From contig JACDQD010000102.1 of the NCBI GenBank assembly GCA_019843655.1, positions 3,729,501-3,793,500 of the forward strand: 64,000 nt of DNA, in the 5' to 3' direction. Below the pieces are notes generated by a model, which saw only the letters and a list, made by a program, of their open reading frames with translations, searched no databases and was not told the DNA's origin. The DNA comes from Lethocerus indicus (lineage: Eukaryota > Arthropoda > Insecta > Hemiptera > Belostomatidae). Shown here piece by piece: positions 12,501 to 26,000 of the stretch. The translations under genes and the position numbers were made by a program. Position 1 is the first letter of the stretch. Every line of letters starts with the position of its first letter.

Positions 12501-15400
12501 GATATGTATAGGTCTTGTCAGATAATAGGACGGGGAAGGGGGTTGTTTTTCAGTTAAATTCGTTCTGATATATTTCCTCCCTTATTGGATGTATTCCCAG
12601 GATTCAAAATCGTGTTTGGAGACTGGCTCCTGTTTTTCCAGGCCGACTTTTCACAGTATAATGGTCCCCGTCCTGTCGTCGTGTGGGCCGGCGTCGTGAT
12701 CTCGAGACTGACGTCACTCTCGTGATAAACTGCCCCGAACACCCTGCGTTTAACTTACCTCTTATCTCATCCTCTGTGCGGGGAGTAAGCTGGTTTTTCA
12801 CCGCCCCGCCAATGGGCGCTTCGAACATGCACGTCCGGTAGCCTTCATTCTTTATAGTGCTCGTAATGCAATTGAAAGCTCGAGGAGTACGAGACCTAAC
12901 AGCGTAGCGATATTCACCGTAAATCACACGGAAAGATACTGAAACGATAGGATAACTAATGTTTCTGCAAAACCGCTAGCAAATTGAGATAGCCGAGAAA
13001 ATCCGTATATAGTTAGTGAAACAAACGAAAAAACTATAAGTAATAAACACGAAACAATTTCTTGCGAAGGGGAACCACCTGAACAGCAAAACTGATTCGC
13101 GCCTACCTTAATGTGTTGGGCGTGGTTTAACCATTTTCACTCACATAATAAAAATACACAAAATGTTACCCTCATTAATTAATGGGCATAATACCTAATT
13201 GGATCCCCAGGGAATTACGAAAGCAGAGTATATCTGCGTTGCAAAACCGATGCGTGGTTTGTTGAAAGCCGGGGAAAGGCTAAAACAGTTGAAATACGAC
13301 CCTTGTAGCTAACTTTATAACTATGGAGTTGAGCTGCCGCGTCTAGTTTACTATTTTAGCCCGCTGTGTTGGTAATGTACTTTCAAAATGAAGTTGAAGC
13401 GCGCGTGATACAGGTTTCTTTATTAATCAACCTGAAATGTACAATTATCCGGCTCTCATTTGTCCTGTTACATTACAGTATTGAATTGAGTACATAATCA
13501 TTCTTGGCCTTATCTCGCTCTATCTATCGTCTTATAAATAAGTTTAACTGTAGCCAACACAACAATTACAACATTACCTGATAAATATACATGAAATGTG
13601 GGAACGTGCATGCCATTATGTACGGCACTCGGGTCTAAATCATGATATCGGCCGAACAATGCCCGCCCGAAACAAGAATTATGCGTTACGCGCTAAATTA
13701 TGCCTTGTGTCCACGTTGGAGGCTTTTCTGAAATCGCTTCATCAAATTGCAAAACAGCCTCCGGGTCTCTTTGCCCTCTTCGTCGCCGCCGTCCGTAGTA
13801 GTCGTCGCTTGTAATTATATTTTCAAGGACTCTTAACCGGATTTTAAAAAAGGGATCCGAGGATAATAACTGCATTCATATAAATTGCAGGATTTATTTC
13901 CAGTCCGGCCGCCGGAGATTGACACAACCTTTTATTCCGGGATTTGGCTTTTGAGTGTGCTCTAATTTCTTATGTTAAATCCGATCGCGTTATTTATTCA
14001 GAGCACGAGATACCGTGAAGGATGTTTCGAAAATCCCGTATTGGCAATAACTTAATTTATTCGAAACTTCGGCTAGCTGGAAATGCAGAAAATCGTATAT
14101 TTATGTAAAAACATTTCATATTGTATACAATACTCTCTAATAAAAAGTCTGAAAAAAAAGTTGAAACAACCTGGAATAAACGTTATATTTTATGATTGTT
14201 ACAATGTTATGATATATGAATGAATAGCGCGGCTCAAATGAAGATACCGGTACCCTTGGCATATAAAATCATTTATAGTCTTCTATAATGAAGTAGGAAC
14301 AAAATGCATATTTTTCATCCTACGTATTCAGGCGAATAACTCGGTCATATTATCATGTTATGTAGGATATTTTATTGTAGTAATATTTAATGATACAGCA
14401 TTTAATTGACCAACGAAGACATGTCTTAGTTGATGTATAAAGTCGGTGCCCCTTCAACCGTAGATTAGATATAGATTTTATTTCATTTTGTAAGAATTTA
14501 TTTTGTTGTACCATTCCCTCCTCATGTTCAGAGCACAGTTAGTGACTTTAATATCTTGCATTTCTTTTTGTATTATTTTTTTCTTATTTACCGCTTGTGA
14601 ATCTGTGATTCCGTAAAATTATCATTTGCTTCTCGCTCGTGTCGTTGAGGACCGAGCGTAGTTGGTATAAAATCGCAAACGAAGTGAGTTTCTTCCCCTT
14701 TGCCACGTTATTTAACTATGGCTCTCGTGGAGAGCCGGAGGAGCGAACTGCAACAGAACCAATTGTTATCGAAACCTCTGCCAATTGCTTTCCACTCGTC
14801 AAGACGCGGAAGGATGGGCCGTAAAATAAAGTATAGTGCCCCCCAACTGCAACTCTTCTCGAATTACGTTCATTCTCCAATCGTGCCCGCACTTCCTCGG
14901 ACGTTCAAAGGGACTTTCGCTTCGTGTTTTATTATATACGCGGACTTCTTCGGTGCACAACGTCACTACATTGAATCTGTGTCTAATGAGCCGTTGCTTT
15001 CTTCCTTGTCTGAGGGCATTAAGGTTCTCGAATGTTATCGCCCGTGATAATATACTAAAGAATATCGACCGTGTAAGACCGTTCTGTGTAACGATTGCAG
15101 CAGGTTTTAACCGGTTTAGTGGAAACAGAAGGGCATATTATCGTTAATATTCAAAGGGTTTGTTAACAGAGCCATACAGTTAGATAGGCCCAAGTACACC
15201 TTCCAAATTTCCAAAACTATCTTTATAACCTTCGTGATATTGTCTTCAGAAAAATCTGTACGTAAAATTGTTTTATCCTTATTGCAGCGGCAGTAATGAA
15301 AACAACTGAGGTATGATTATTTTACGTCTCCGTCATGTTTCTAAGATTCTGTATGTTGTTATCCGCCGGCTTGTCCAGACTTCAGTGCCCTGTTATTGTT
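12501..15400. other. Intron stretch with a GC-richer patch
   Basis: Apart from the weak minus-strand exon candidate at 12759-12938, nothing coding is supported. A GC-richer patch spans about 12600-12880. The 115-codon frame at 14700-15047 and its overlapping frame lack splice context and are treated as chance. The rest is AT-rich. Confidence 0.4.
12759..12938 (-). other. Possible minus-strand coding exon (weak)
   Basis: On the minus strand a TCGTTTCAG acceptor (just above 12938) is followed by 180 nt without a stop and by a strong donor AGAG|GTAAGTT (plus-strand positions 12753-12758 hold the complement of GTAAGT). The split codons make it a symmetric phase 1-1 exon of 60 codons. The translation is of mixed composition, with pieces such as GYRTCMFEAPIGG and NQLTPRTEDEIR. 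It is not recognised as any family. The open frame extends past the donor, so it may be a chance ORF with chance splice signals. A gene nested in the large KLF-like intron is the alternative. Confidence 0.15.
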
Positions 15401-16960
15401 CTTCTGCGAGAGTAAATTAGCTTCGAGCCCCACCCATGACTTCCTCTGATTACCGGGAAGGGCGCTCATGACGCTCCTCGGGCCAAGGTCTCAACTCTGC
15501 CGCCTTCCTGGTCCAATAACTCCCCCGCGATGACAGTCGCCTACCGATATTAAAAATCTGTCCCACTCGGGATTTTATTGGTAATTTTTTTCTAACAATA
15601 CAAGTCGCCGGTTATTGCCAGGCGGGTCGCTTTATTTTTTACTTGGAAATTCAATGAATGGTGCCTTTATTTTACGAGGCAGATTGGAGGGGCCGATAAC
15701 ACGGGGGACCGCCCGGCACTGGTAGCTTTGAACCGATCGACTATTCGATAACGGGCAGCCAGAAGTAGACTAAATCACTCGTCGAGCTCGTATGCCCGTC
15801 CATAGGCGTTTCGGGCGACCGCCCGTGATTGTGGGCGGAATTTCCGCGGAAAATGGCGAGAACCCAAAACTGGTCCAGAGTGGGACCAACCGGAAATAAT
15901 CCAGATGTGATAAAACTCGATTATGTCATTCATTCACATTCATATAATATTTTTACGGAGACAACTAAGAATGACTGGGCAACACCTTAGTCCGAGCCTC
16001 GTAGAACATTTTCATCGACTTGTATTTATTCAAGTTGATTATAGGCTCTTTTCGTTATCTCCGATGATAGTTGCTTTAGCGGATGTTGAGAATTTACATC
16101 GTTTCTTGGCGTGTTTTGACTTTCAAAACTTCTGTGCCGTCTGTATTAGTGAATATGATTCCAGGGTCTGGGTGGCTAATATTTATGATAAAAATGTAGT
16201 ACCTAATGTCAAGTTTTATACTTTTAAGTTCAATTTACAAGTACGAAAATAGTTATCAAATAATTTATATATTTTTATGAATCGTGCATTGATTATTCAA
16301 GCTGGGTGTGAGCAATTCATGTCGACTGTATTTGAAATTTCGATTAGTGGTTTAAAATAGCTGTAATTTGGAATTTAGATAGACGCACTTAGATGTTTTT
16401 TTTAAGATGGGAAAAGGCTTAACGAACGAAGGAATTTAACAAAAAAAGAAGAACAAAGTTGAAACAGGAGCGCATTTTCTCGAAAAAAATATTTCACGAA
16501 TTCAATTAACCGCTCGTTCACCGAGGGGCAATTACACTTTTATAAAGGGAGTTCATCGCTCTCGTCGGGGCTAACATTTGGTATCCGTCCGACGTGGCCG
16601 AAGTGAGGGGGAAGGGGGAGTTAAATTACCCTCAATTAATGAATTAATAATGCCCACCCTTAATACACACTGAAAAAGCGTTTTACGGCCGTCGTGGGCA
16701 GTAAAAAGAAGCTCCCTCCCTTTCAAAGCGGGCCGACCTCCCGACGAGAAAAAGCCAACCGCCGAGAGCGGGAGCTCACAAAAATCTTTCGTTTCATCTC
16801 TGTGATGCTACTGCTGTACCAACTCGGCGCTCTTGCCGGATCCAGTTTGATAATCGCGAGAAGCCGAAATTATTTAAGAAAAGGTTTTTTTTTTATTCGA
16901 AACTTAAGTACACAATGTGGGGCGAGAACTGAAGTTCGTTATTAATATTCTCGGAATTAA
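15401..16960. other. Intron stretch with two GC-richer islands
   Basis: Islands at about 15420-15900 and 16540-16900 contrast with the AT-rich interval between them. That interval carries a 109-codon open frame (15923-16252) of no recognisable family. The islands contain AATTAATGAATTAATAA-type homeodomain cores near 16630 and may be regulatory. Confidence 0.35.
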
Positions 16961-19358
16961 AAAAGTACCAACTCTGTTACCTTCGAACAGGTATGCATAT
17001 ACCACTTGAATCGTGTCCAGACAGGCATTTTGCCCGCGTAGACGTCGGCGACACTGCGTGAATTAAATTGGCTCACCTTGTATATTCCACCTGACCTCCT
17101 TACCCCTCCAACCATTTTGTGAACAGGAAATTTAAGAGTGCATGCCAGTAGTAAGCAGTGCTTCTGCCCTCAAACGAGGGAGTGTACGGGTCGGATCAAA
17201 ATTTTTGCCAATTTTCATAACATCAATATTGTCATCATATACAACATATACAACTTCATCAACTAAATAGGGCAAAGACGGGAACTATGCATCCTATGTC
17301 TACGGAGTAGTGTTTTTTTACGGGGAGGCAGCTTTATGTGGCAATAAACCATAATATTGTTTCGGTTAATTATATATCTTTCACGTCCAAAAGATTTTGG
17401 ACAACACCAGACTGATATTAAACCAGTGATAGTAATCGTTAAAACAGTGATTGCATTATTACATTAATTGCATTACTACAAGACTTATACAGGTTTTTTA
17501 TTTTATTTTTTAATAATATGTTTGATTAATGCTTAGTTAAACATTATATTCTCTGAACATCAGGGGGGTGGGATTTATACAAATTATAGGTACTTATTTT
17601 ATACTCATGGCTCCTCGCGAACGGCCTCGTTGAGAGGCCACTTTAGTTCAACGGCATGAAGTGGCCACTTTGAGATGTTCGGGCTATTTAGGAATGTAAT
17701 TGCAAACCGTTGTTGGTTTCGTGCATTTAAATGCGATAATTTGAAGAACCCGCAGAACATACAGTCCAAGGATTTGACTATAAACGGGAGAACTCGCGTA
17801 TAATTCTTTGAAATATTGTCCTTTTTTCGGCTTCAGTTTGTGCAATACCCATTAAGAATTATTTAGTAAGGAATGCTCAGAGGACTGTTTTACACGCTTG
17901 AGCTTATAAAAATTCAAGTGCTAATTTTTTAATTCATTCCGTTCCTGGTTCGTGCGTCATTTACATAATTTTAGGGTTTGGTCCTTAAGCGTTAGGATAT
18001 AGCACTAAAAACCGCTCATAATTCTGTCTGGACATCAAACGCCCTTGGAATTACGTAATTAGTTCTTATCATTATACCCCATTTTATGACCTGGACTCAG
18101 TAGAATCCAGGCCTACTTTACGGCGCTTGTGGACAATTTTTATGTTTCTTTTTCATTTATATAATTCATTTTTTCGCGCGTATGTCACTGCAATAATACA
18201 AATTGCAGGCCTTGTGAAATTCTAATTAGAATAATTATCTGTGCGAAGTCTGGATGCTTGCTCGTTCTTCCACTTAATTTTAATGGCCTTCAGTGGCCAC
18301 TTTGGAATGATTAAGTGCGAAGCCAAGTTCTGTTCTCTCGATGATCGAACGGAATAATTTTATACAGAATATCCCGTTCCATGCTCTTTATTGATTTAGA
18401 ATCGTAGTATAATAACAATAATAAGAGACACACAATTTAATGTGTTAAATATTGATAATTTTCCTTTTGCCGGCGTTGAAACATCCTATCTACAATGCTA
18501 GGTTTCGGTTTCCTGCCCCTCGACGGCGTCACCAGCATTATAATATAAAAGTCTAGCGTGAAGTCTAGAGAGACTAATTAATGGGCGAATGGTGCAACCG
18601 GTTCAGGGCGGTCCGTTTTCTAATTTCTTCACGTTTCCGCGTGCGTTTTCGCTCTTTAGGTAACGCACAGAGCCTCGCGGGTAATTTACTTACCGCTTTT
18701 TACGGTTGCACATCGGCAACGTTAATACGCGCGATTCCGGGATCGGACAGCGAACGGTGTGGGAAAAGCAAAGTGAGGGGCGTAGCGCAATCATCTAGCC
18801 AGCTTGAGCATTGCGAAACGGGAGGAAGAGCAGTATCATCGGGGAGTCGCAACTATTTGATACCGTACCCGGTACCGAGCTCTACCGCCCTGCGGTACCA
18901 GCGATATGTGCTCTCTCACACGGCAACCAAATCGAAGAAACGGGTTCCGAGTCAATAATGACGGTTGCACGACGGGACATTAAAACCCCTCCGGGAGCGC
19001 CGTAATTGTGTCCGGACAGCGAGTACACAACGCGGTAAGAAGCATAATTATCTTTCCGTGAAAAAATATACGGTAGACGTGGAGAATTAAAAATATAAAT
19101 AAATACGCTACGGAGGTACTTTTGATTTTTGTGAAAAAAAAATTGAAAAATGACCCACTTGTACAAAACAAGAGAATATCATCCGGATAATCGAACCAAT
19201 TGGAAAAACGCACAGAATTGGACTTAATACAATTTTTTGCAGGTTTTCAGGAACAAGTATTTGCCATAAGAGAAGCATATACCCGTATAAAACCGAACTG
19301 AAAGTTTTTTTTAAGTTCATTCTCTCTGGTTTGCGTTAGTGAAAGTTTTGCTCTTAAA
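16961..19358. other. Intron stretch with GGCCACTTT repeats and a GC-rich block
   Basis: GGCCACTTT occurs at 17636-17644, 17663-17671 and 18295-18303, the last two within the longer shared AGTGGCCACTTTG. A GC-rich block at about 18480-19020 carries a 125-codon frame with no recognisable domain; it is taken as chance. Confidence 0.4.
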
Positions 19359-19400
19359 CTTAATTTCAATCGACCGGCCGCCAGGTCGATTGAAATTAAG
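19359..19400. repeat. Perfect 17-bp hairpin with 8-nt loop
   Basis: Arms 19359-19375 and 19384-19400 are exact reverse complements (CTTAATTTCAATCGACC against its complement) around the GC-rich loop GGCCGCCA. The stem does not extend further on either side, so it is short for a microRNA precursor. A small cruciform, a protein-binding palindrome or a recent inverted duplication are possible. Confidence 0.75.
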
Positions 19401-22400
19401 GTCTGAGACTCGAAGTACGACAGAGGCAGGGGTAAAAATAACCCGGTACGACACTCGTTCAGATATCGGTAGAGAGCCGAGCGGCTGCCAAAATAAGATA
19501 GTAGCGGTTTAATATTCATGACATAGAGGTTGTTGAGTTACTCTAAATAATTTACGACTTTGGCCATTATTTTTCAAATTAATATAAACGTTAAGTCAGA
19601 TATGTCCAGATTACTGTATATGCTTGAATTTGAATTGACGCCGAGTCTAATCTTGAATCTAACCGGTGGTCGGCATTAATATGGCGTTATGGCCTTTTTG
19701 GGATGGCACCGAAAGGGGACACGTGTACATTGCTAACATCCAAATATCGTTCTCAGGTGAGCATTTTTCCCGAATGGATTAGTCCCGTTTCGAGATGAAT
19801 GGTTGGGTACGGGAGAAACGCGGCTGTTAAAATATTTGCTCGCTAGTTCGAGTCACATTAAGTCGACGTCTGGTGGTTTGATCGAGTCAAACACTAATCG
19901 AAAGTATCAACTTAACCGCTATTTGCTTATAAATAGACGACGGGAATGAAATACGAAACGGTCGATTAATATCGTTTTAATTATTCTTCACAATTAAATT
20001 ATACCTTCGTTCTTTTCTTCTCTTAATTCGTTTTTTTTTCATCCGTACCTTCTTATATTTATGCTTTCGTCCCGCCGAGTTATAAATATTGTTTGCCAAG
20101 GACGTCAGTTTCTTTTTTCCCCTTGTTGTTGATGGCGACAGGAGAAAGAGAAGTGTCCGTTACTTGAGGCCCGGTCGTCCACTCACTTGCGTGTCTCCCA
20201 GTCCAGTTCCTGGATCCGCCTCGGGAGCCCGAGGATAAAGGTGGGAGGGGGGAGAGGGGAATACGGCGGACAATAAAATAAATAATAAAATCCATGACCG
20301 CTGTCCTGTGATTCACCTATCAACTACGATCGTTCCCTTATGATATTCAAACGTTCGAGAGTTACGAGGCCGTTTCTCCGCTCTCTTGGCATAGCTTGCG
20401 CTCTGAACCGACAAATGTAAATATTCTTCAGCTACGGCACAGTTGTTTGGTGGTCTGTGGAAATACTTCCGTAAATGACAGTGATGATAATCCGGTTATT
20501 GGATAGTGTCGTACGAAAAAACAAGTCGGACACAGCAAATCTGTTGCACAATGGCAAAAAATCCATTTGTATATCGGTAGATCTCGGATTGGACATAAAA
20601 ATTGATTAACGTATGTGATTCGAACTAAACGTAAAACATAAAGCGCCAATTGATATGGGGCATCATTACGAGCCTTTTCGAGGCTCTTCACGTTTGACAT
20701 TGAGGCAGGCCATTTAAACGGATAATTCAGTTGAATAATCGAGGTCGTACTCGGTACAAAAAAGCATAAAATAAAATAAAGAAGGAGGCAATAAAACTTG
20801 AATAAATATCAAGTTTTTGCTTGGTCGGAGTTCCGCGTGTCTCGGGGTGTTGTTGGGTCAGAGAGATGGTGGGGGGGGGAGGGGGGCAGCTGGTGGTCCC
20901 TCTCTGATTACGGCAGGGGACGACAGAATAGGAATTAATTCGCCCGGTTCTCCTTTTTGGATTGCCTTAATTAAAACGGCGTTCGTTTGATTTATACGTC
21001 ATTCCTCCCTTATTATTACTCGTTTCCACGCCCGTTCTGAATTTCACGAATCATTCTTCTCGCTGTTTTTGCTCCCTTTTGGATTTGTTCATCCGGTATC
21101 CAAATCAATAATTTATTCGTTTTTTCCTTGGAATTTATTTCTTAAATAGTGCTGCGTCATCGCACATTGTACTACACTTTTCAGCTCCGAAATCATTATC
21201 CTAAATACCAGTTGAGTACTTTTAGCTTAACATTCACTTCCAATCTTGTGAATTGAATTTGGTTTTATTGCTGTTGATTTGTTGATGGATGTTCTTCTCT
21301 TCTACCTAAAACAAGGTAACTCGAAATGTGTACACAAGAAAACGCAATAACATAGTATCGACAATTGATGAGGGAGAAGGAAAAAATAGCTCTCATCCAA
21401 GGAGCGTTGTAAACGGTCTTTGTTTCTTTCTGCGACCCATCCAACTCCTATTAGGCTTCGGTTTAAATCGGAAAATGAAGACTCACGCGGTCGATAAATC
21501 ATGTGAATTGGCGTCAGTTGTGAAGTCAGTTGTGCAACGTTCAATTTTCCTCGTCAGTTTGCTCAGGGCGCTGTAGGGCCGTGCTAGCAGGCCGACTGGA
21601 TATCTCGGGCGGAACGAGTTTCTGAACCCAGTTTGCAGTTTAAAATAATTTTTAATGTCTAAAATATTCACGATAACCCAAATTCACCCTACATAAAAAA
21701 AACTGATACACGAGCGTCTGTATTTTCTGTGGTTCAAATACGTCTGTAACATTCAACCGCACTCACATTCTGTCCATCTGATCGATTTCAGACTCGTTGG
21801 ATCGAGCGGAGTATACATTTAATAAAATCTTATCCGCTCCGCTAGGTCATAAAATGTTCAGTTAAAATATGACTGGAAGGTTGTCCTCCTATAGGGTAGT
21901 TATCAGATCTGGCAAACACGATTCGGCTTGTATTGAACCTGTCAGCGACTCGAAACAACGACGTTCGTAATGCGTACGGAATAATTGTCGACGCTTACGA
22001 ATCGAGCTTTCGTATATCAGAGATTTTATTTCATAATAGTCTTTATTTACCCCATTGCCATATACGACAATCAAGGATAAGGAACGGCCGAAAAATACTT
22101 GCCCTAAAATGTGTAGCCTTATACCCTATAGTTGTTATATTATACATACATGGCAGGTTTTTTTTGCGTCAAGCTTACAACGGGCATCAGAATAGTATCA
22201 GTGGCGCACTTTCTTTGTTTTCACTCTCCAAAACAGGTTTCAGCGACTAGCCGCCGTCAGTTATATCAATCGAATCCAAATGTGTAATTTAACCGACGGC
22301 GAACTCAGCACAAGCCTCGCGTAGAGGACATTCAAAGCGATCGAATATAACATAACCGCATAATTCTTATAGCGACAAGCGTGTGAGTCATTTCACCGCA

Positions 22401-23049
22401 AAACGGTGTCATTAAGGATCATTATACCGTCATTGTTAAATGCATACGGAGCCGACAAATTATGAATCTTTCAATTTGTCAGTATCCTTATTCCGGACTT
22501 TCTTAGAACTAGCTTTGCATTATACGGCCTAACCTTCTTGTTAACATTATTCGACGCAGTGATATTGAAAACTTCAAGGATTTTATTCAGTCTGAAATAT
22601 TAAGAGTAATGTCTTCTAACTTAAATTGTTTCTAAAATATTTCTATTTCAGGCTTTATTTCAACTTATTTTAACATTGCGAATATCATATTTTTATTCTG
22701 AAATGATATCTAGGCATTCGGAATATTTCCTACTCTCTGCCTACTACCTCCTTGCGTTATAGTATATGTATAATAGAGAGAATTTTTTTAGACGGTTGAC
22801 AATCGAGGTGTATTGTGAACTGACGTTTCTGGCCTTAAATTTGTATTTTGTATATTGATTTGTATTCGCGGAGCCTTTTGTGAAAAGGTTGAATATTAGT
22901 CAACAAATCGTATATGAACCTGTTGCTTTCTCGCTACGATCGGAATCTCAGCGGCACCACAGCTTCGTGATAAATTGTCGTGAAATAAAGCCGAAAAAGG
23001 GACAGGGACTCGAACCGCTTTTCCATTACATGGGGGCGTTATCTCATAA
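19401..23049. other. Intron stretch, nothing coding seen
   Basis: Contains a potential coding-like segment at 19681-19755 ending in CAG|GTGAGC (not accepted, no acceptor), a stem AAACTTGA/TCAAGTTT at about 20794-20816, and a G9-A-G6 run near 20870-20886. Otherwise AT-rich unique sequence. Short frames on both strands have no support. Confidence 0.4.
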
Positions 23050-23081
23050 GGGGGCTAGCGCGGGGGGCGGCGGGGGCGGGG
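23050..23081 (+). other. G-quadruplex motif
   Basis: Four G-runs of 5, 6, 5 and 4 guanines are separated by loops of 7 nt (CTAGCGC), 4 nt (CGGC) and 1 nt. This meets the standard G4 pattern with room to spare. It lies in the first large intron within a GC-rich patch (about 23000-23220). Confidence 0.65.
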
Positions 23082-26000
23082 TGGACAGACTGCCATCGTT
23101 TCGTGTTTCGAAACAGTAAGCGCGCAATTACGATAAAATCCTTGCCGGTGCTTCCGAGCCTGGCGGCCGGCCGGGTCCCTTACGTGTCCGCCGCTCTCAT
23201 TATGTAGCAATTGGAGTCCTTATAAGCGCTAAACTCTCGTTAAATTAAATCTCATTACTCGCGGAACTGGTTTCACTCGGATTTGTTATTTTAATTTAAA
23301 TAGCCGAGGCGGAAAAATTTGCCGAACGATGCCTAGCGAAAATTGCGCCTCGGCTAAAGTATTAGTATCCATCAAGGTTGTTTGATGATTGTTATTTTAA
23401 ACTGCCGATTTTGTAATGCATTGAGTTTTTAAATAAGGAAATAAGATCAAATTATGGTATAATTCATAATTACACGGTAATTATTAGCAGATTAGAATTC
23501 TGTCCTGAATTTCGTGGAAAGTTAGTACTTTCAAACGATGACTCTGTTGTACATCCATACCCACTGCACTTTATACTGCATGTTTTTCATCCTTTAAAAT
23601 TAAATTTAAACATTACCAATTGCACTGAGAGATTAGTTGTCATAAATATCTCGAATGCCTCTTGCTGCCACCGTCAAAGATTTCTGTTCATCCGGTCTTT
23701 TATCAGATCAAAGAGGCTGCGCGCGTGGGACGTCCCCAGAAGCCCCGGCACACCTGCGCTAAAATTCGTTCACTACCTCGTTAACAATCAATAGCTCCTG
23801 CCGGCCCCTATCGGCAGGCCCATATTATTCGGACACGGTCCCCTTTAATCCGAAGCTGTCGATGATTTTTAAGAACCCGCACAAATATTATGGACACCTC
23901 AAAAATGATAAAACAACTACCAGTGGCATAAATTGCGAACAACAAATTATGAAATATAAAAACCAGACAGAATTATTAACAAACGATCGGTCGTAACAAT
24001 ACTGCCGGCATTGAGATGTCATGAATTGATATCTGAATTTTTATTTATTGATTGTTCAGTTGACTGAAAACAATCATATCGATTGAAATTGCTATTTTAA
24101 ATCTTGGCCGCCTTACTTCTTAATGCCTCATATGTTTTAATGTCGTTATTTTTATTCGTTTAATTGTATTAAGCCTCTTGCTAATTTTTATCTAAAACTG
24201 TATATGAAATAGGCAAAAATTAATTTCCATTTTATTTTAAAGTTTAAACATTTAACCAATCTACAAAACTATCAACGCTTAGGGTAGAATCGGGTATTCT
24301 CATAGCTCTTTAAACATTTTCTTTCTTCCTTGTTAGTTAAGAAAGCGCTTTGTGTACATGATGTTCCATATCGGTATTTTATTTGGTTAAGACTGCGGCC
24401 AGAGTCCATTGACCCTTGGTAGGAAAGTTTTGAATGGAAGGAAATGCTCGATTGAAATTTTAAATGGCTCATTGTCCATTCGCGGCTCGTTATTGGTTAG
24501 AAATTTCAGCCGTTTTACTATCTTCAATAGATTACCAATTTTTTAAATAAAATGCGTTAACGCCACCGATCTAGATGTTGAATTTCACTCATATTTCCGA
24601 TCGGTTTTTGCTTTAATTTTCAAGTCGGTAAAGGTATTGTGAATTGTATTAACGTTGTACTGACCCCCGCCGCGTTTAAGGTGAAAATGTTAAAAATCAA
24701 GTTTTCTCCGCAGTCAGTTTGGTCGAACAATTAGCGGCCGTTTCCTCGTTAGGCGTCCTCGTGACCCCGCCGGGCTGACTCATCGTTCCGCCGCTTTAAA
24801 AACTCCTTCCACGGTAGGTGATAACGCTTACTTACTCCTGTCGCTAACCCAACTTGAGCCCGACTCGAGTCAGCCGTTATTCACTGATACGTTTAAAACT
24901 ATTTATATTTTTATTTTTCTTCGCTTCGGTTCGACGTCCGTTGTGCTTCTTTGTGCTCCTTGTAGTTTTCGCTTCGCCGATGACTTGGACTAATTTTGAA
25001 AGCGGAGCGATAAGCCTTATCGTCGGGCTTTTAACGTTTGTCACTGCGGTCGATAATGAAACCATCAGCTCGAATTCTAATACTCGGTAGTAGAAGAAAA
25101 ACATTATTGTCCAAACCGTGTGCCTATATTAGGAGTCACCGGCCGTTTTGCCAAGAGTGATAAATTAACATTTTTAATGATCCCAACGTCTGGAAAAGCT
25201 TATTTTTGAAAATTTTACTTGAGGCTTAATCTTTTCAGTTACACACAGAAGCCTGAAAATAAAATGTTAAACGTTGAAGATATCTGCAACGAGCTTTCGA
25301 ATACTATCTTAAGTTTCCAATTGCTGATCTGCTCTTGTGCTAGAACTCTTGTGTTACACACATAATTAATCAATGATAATATCATTTGGTAAATATGTGG
25401 GGTTTCACATACGGGCGCGTAATGAAAGTTTTTTCGTGAGATAGTTTTTAACTTCTAGAAGTACAGAATGCGCATTACATTTCCAGCTCTTCTTTTTGCA
25501 AAGGCTAATGGGCGGTCGTACAGTAAAGAGAGAAAGGTAATTGTTTACGGCTTAATGTTGGGGCCCATTATTCGTATAGTAATGAAATAATTTCAATCAG
25601 TCACGGCCGTTTATTCCAGGCGAGATTTTTCTCCGGTGCAAATAAAAGGCGACGGGGGAGAAACCGTTGAACGGTGACGTCGTTCGAAAAGTCCTGATGT
25701 ACTTTTAATAACCGTTGGATGATTAATGGACTTGAACGGCGGTTTCACTAAGTTTTTATGCTGTCTCAATCTTTGTGCAGGTAAGACGTTTCCGGTCTCA
25801 TCATAGGCGTTTCATCTGTTTTAGTGGTCAAAATTAATAAACTTATCCATTCCGGATGGATAGTGGATAAAATAAGGTTTTGCCATTTTGTAAGCGTTAA
25901 TGCTCCCGCTATAATATTTGACAACTTAATGAGTATTGCTTTCTAATATATACGCACTAAACCTGTATACTATCTTAACCATTTTTCCCCTACTGATAAT

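Noticed and set aside
19681..19755. Open segment beginning MALWPFWDGT and ending at CAG|GTGAGC
   Set aside because: No acceptor is needed only if it is a first exon, but there is no promoter or homology evidence and 25 open codons are common by chance.
22990..23030. tRNA B-box-like GGTTCGAGTCC on the minus strand
   Set aside because: No T-stem pairing and no cloverleaf can be drawn.
25721..25781. Short signal-peptide-like frame (MDLNGGFTKFLCC) ending at GCAG|GTAAGA
   Set aside because: Only 18 codons, no partner exon, no homology.
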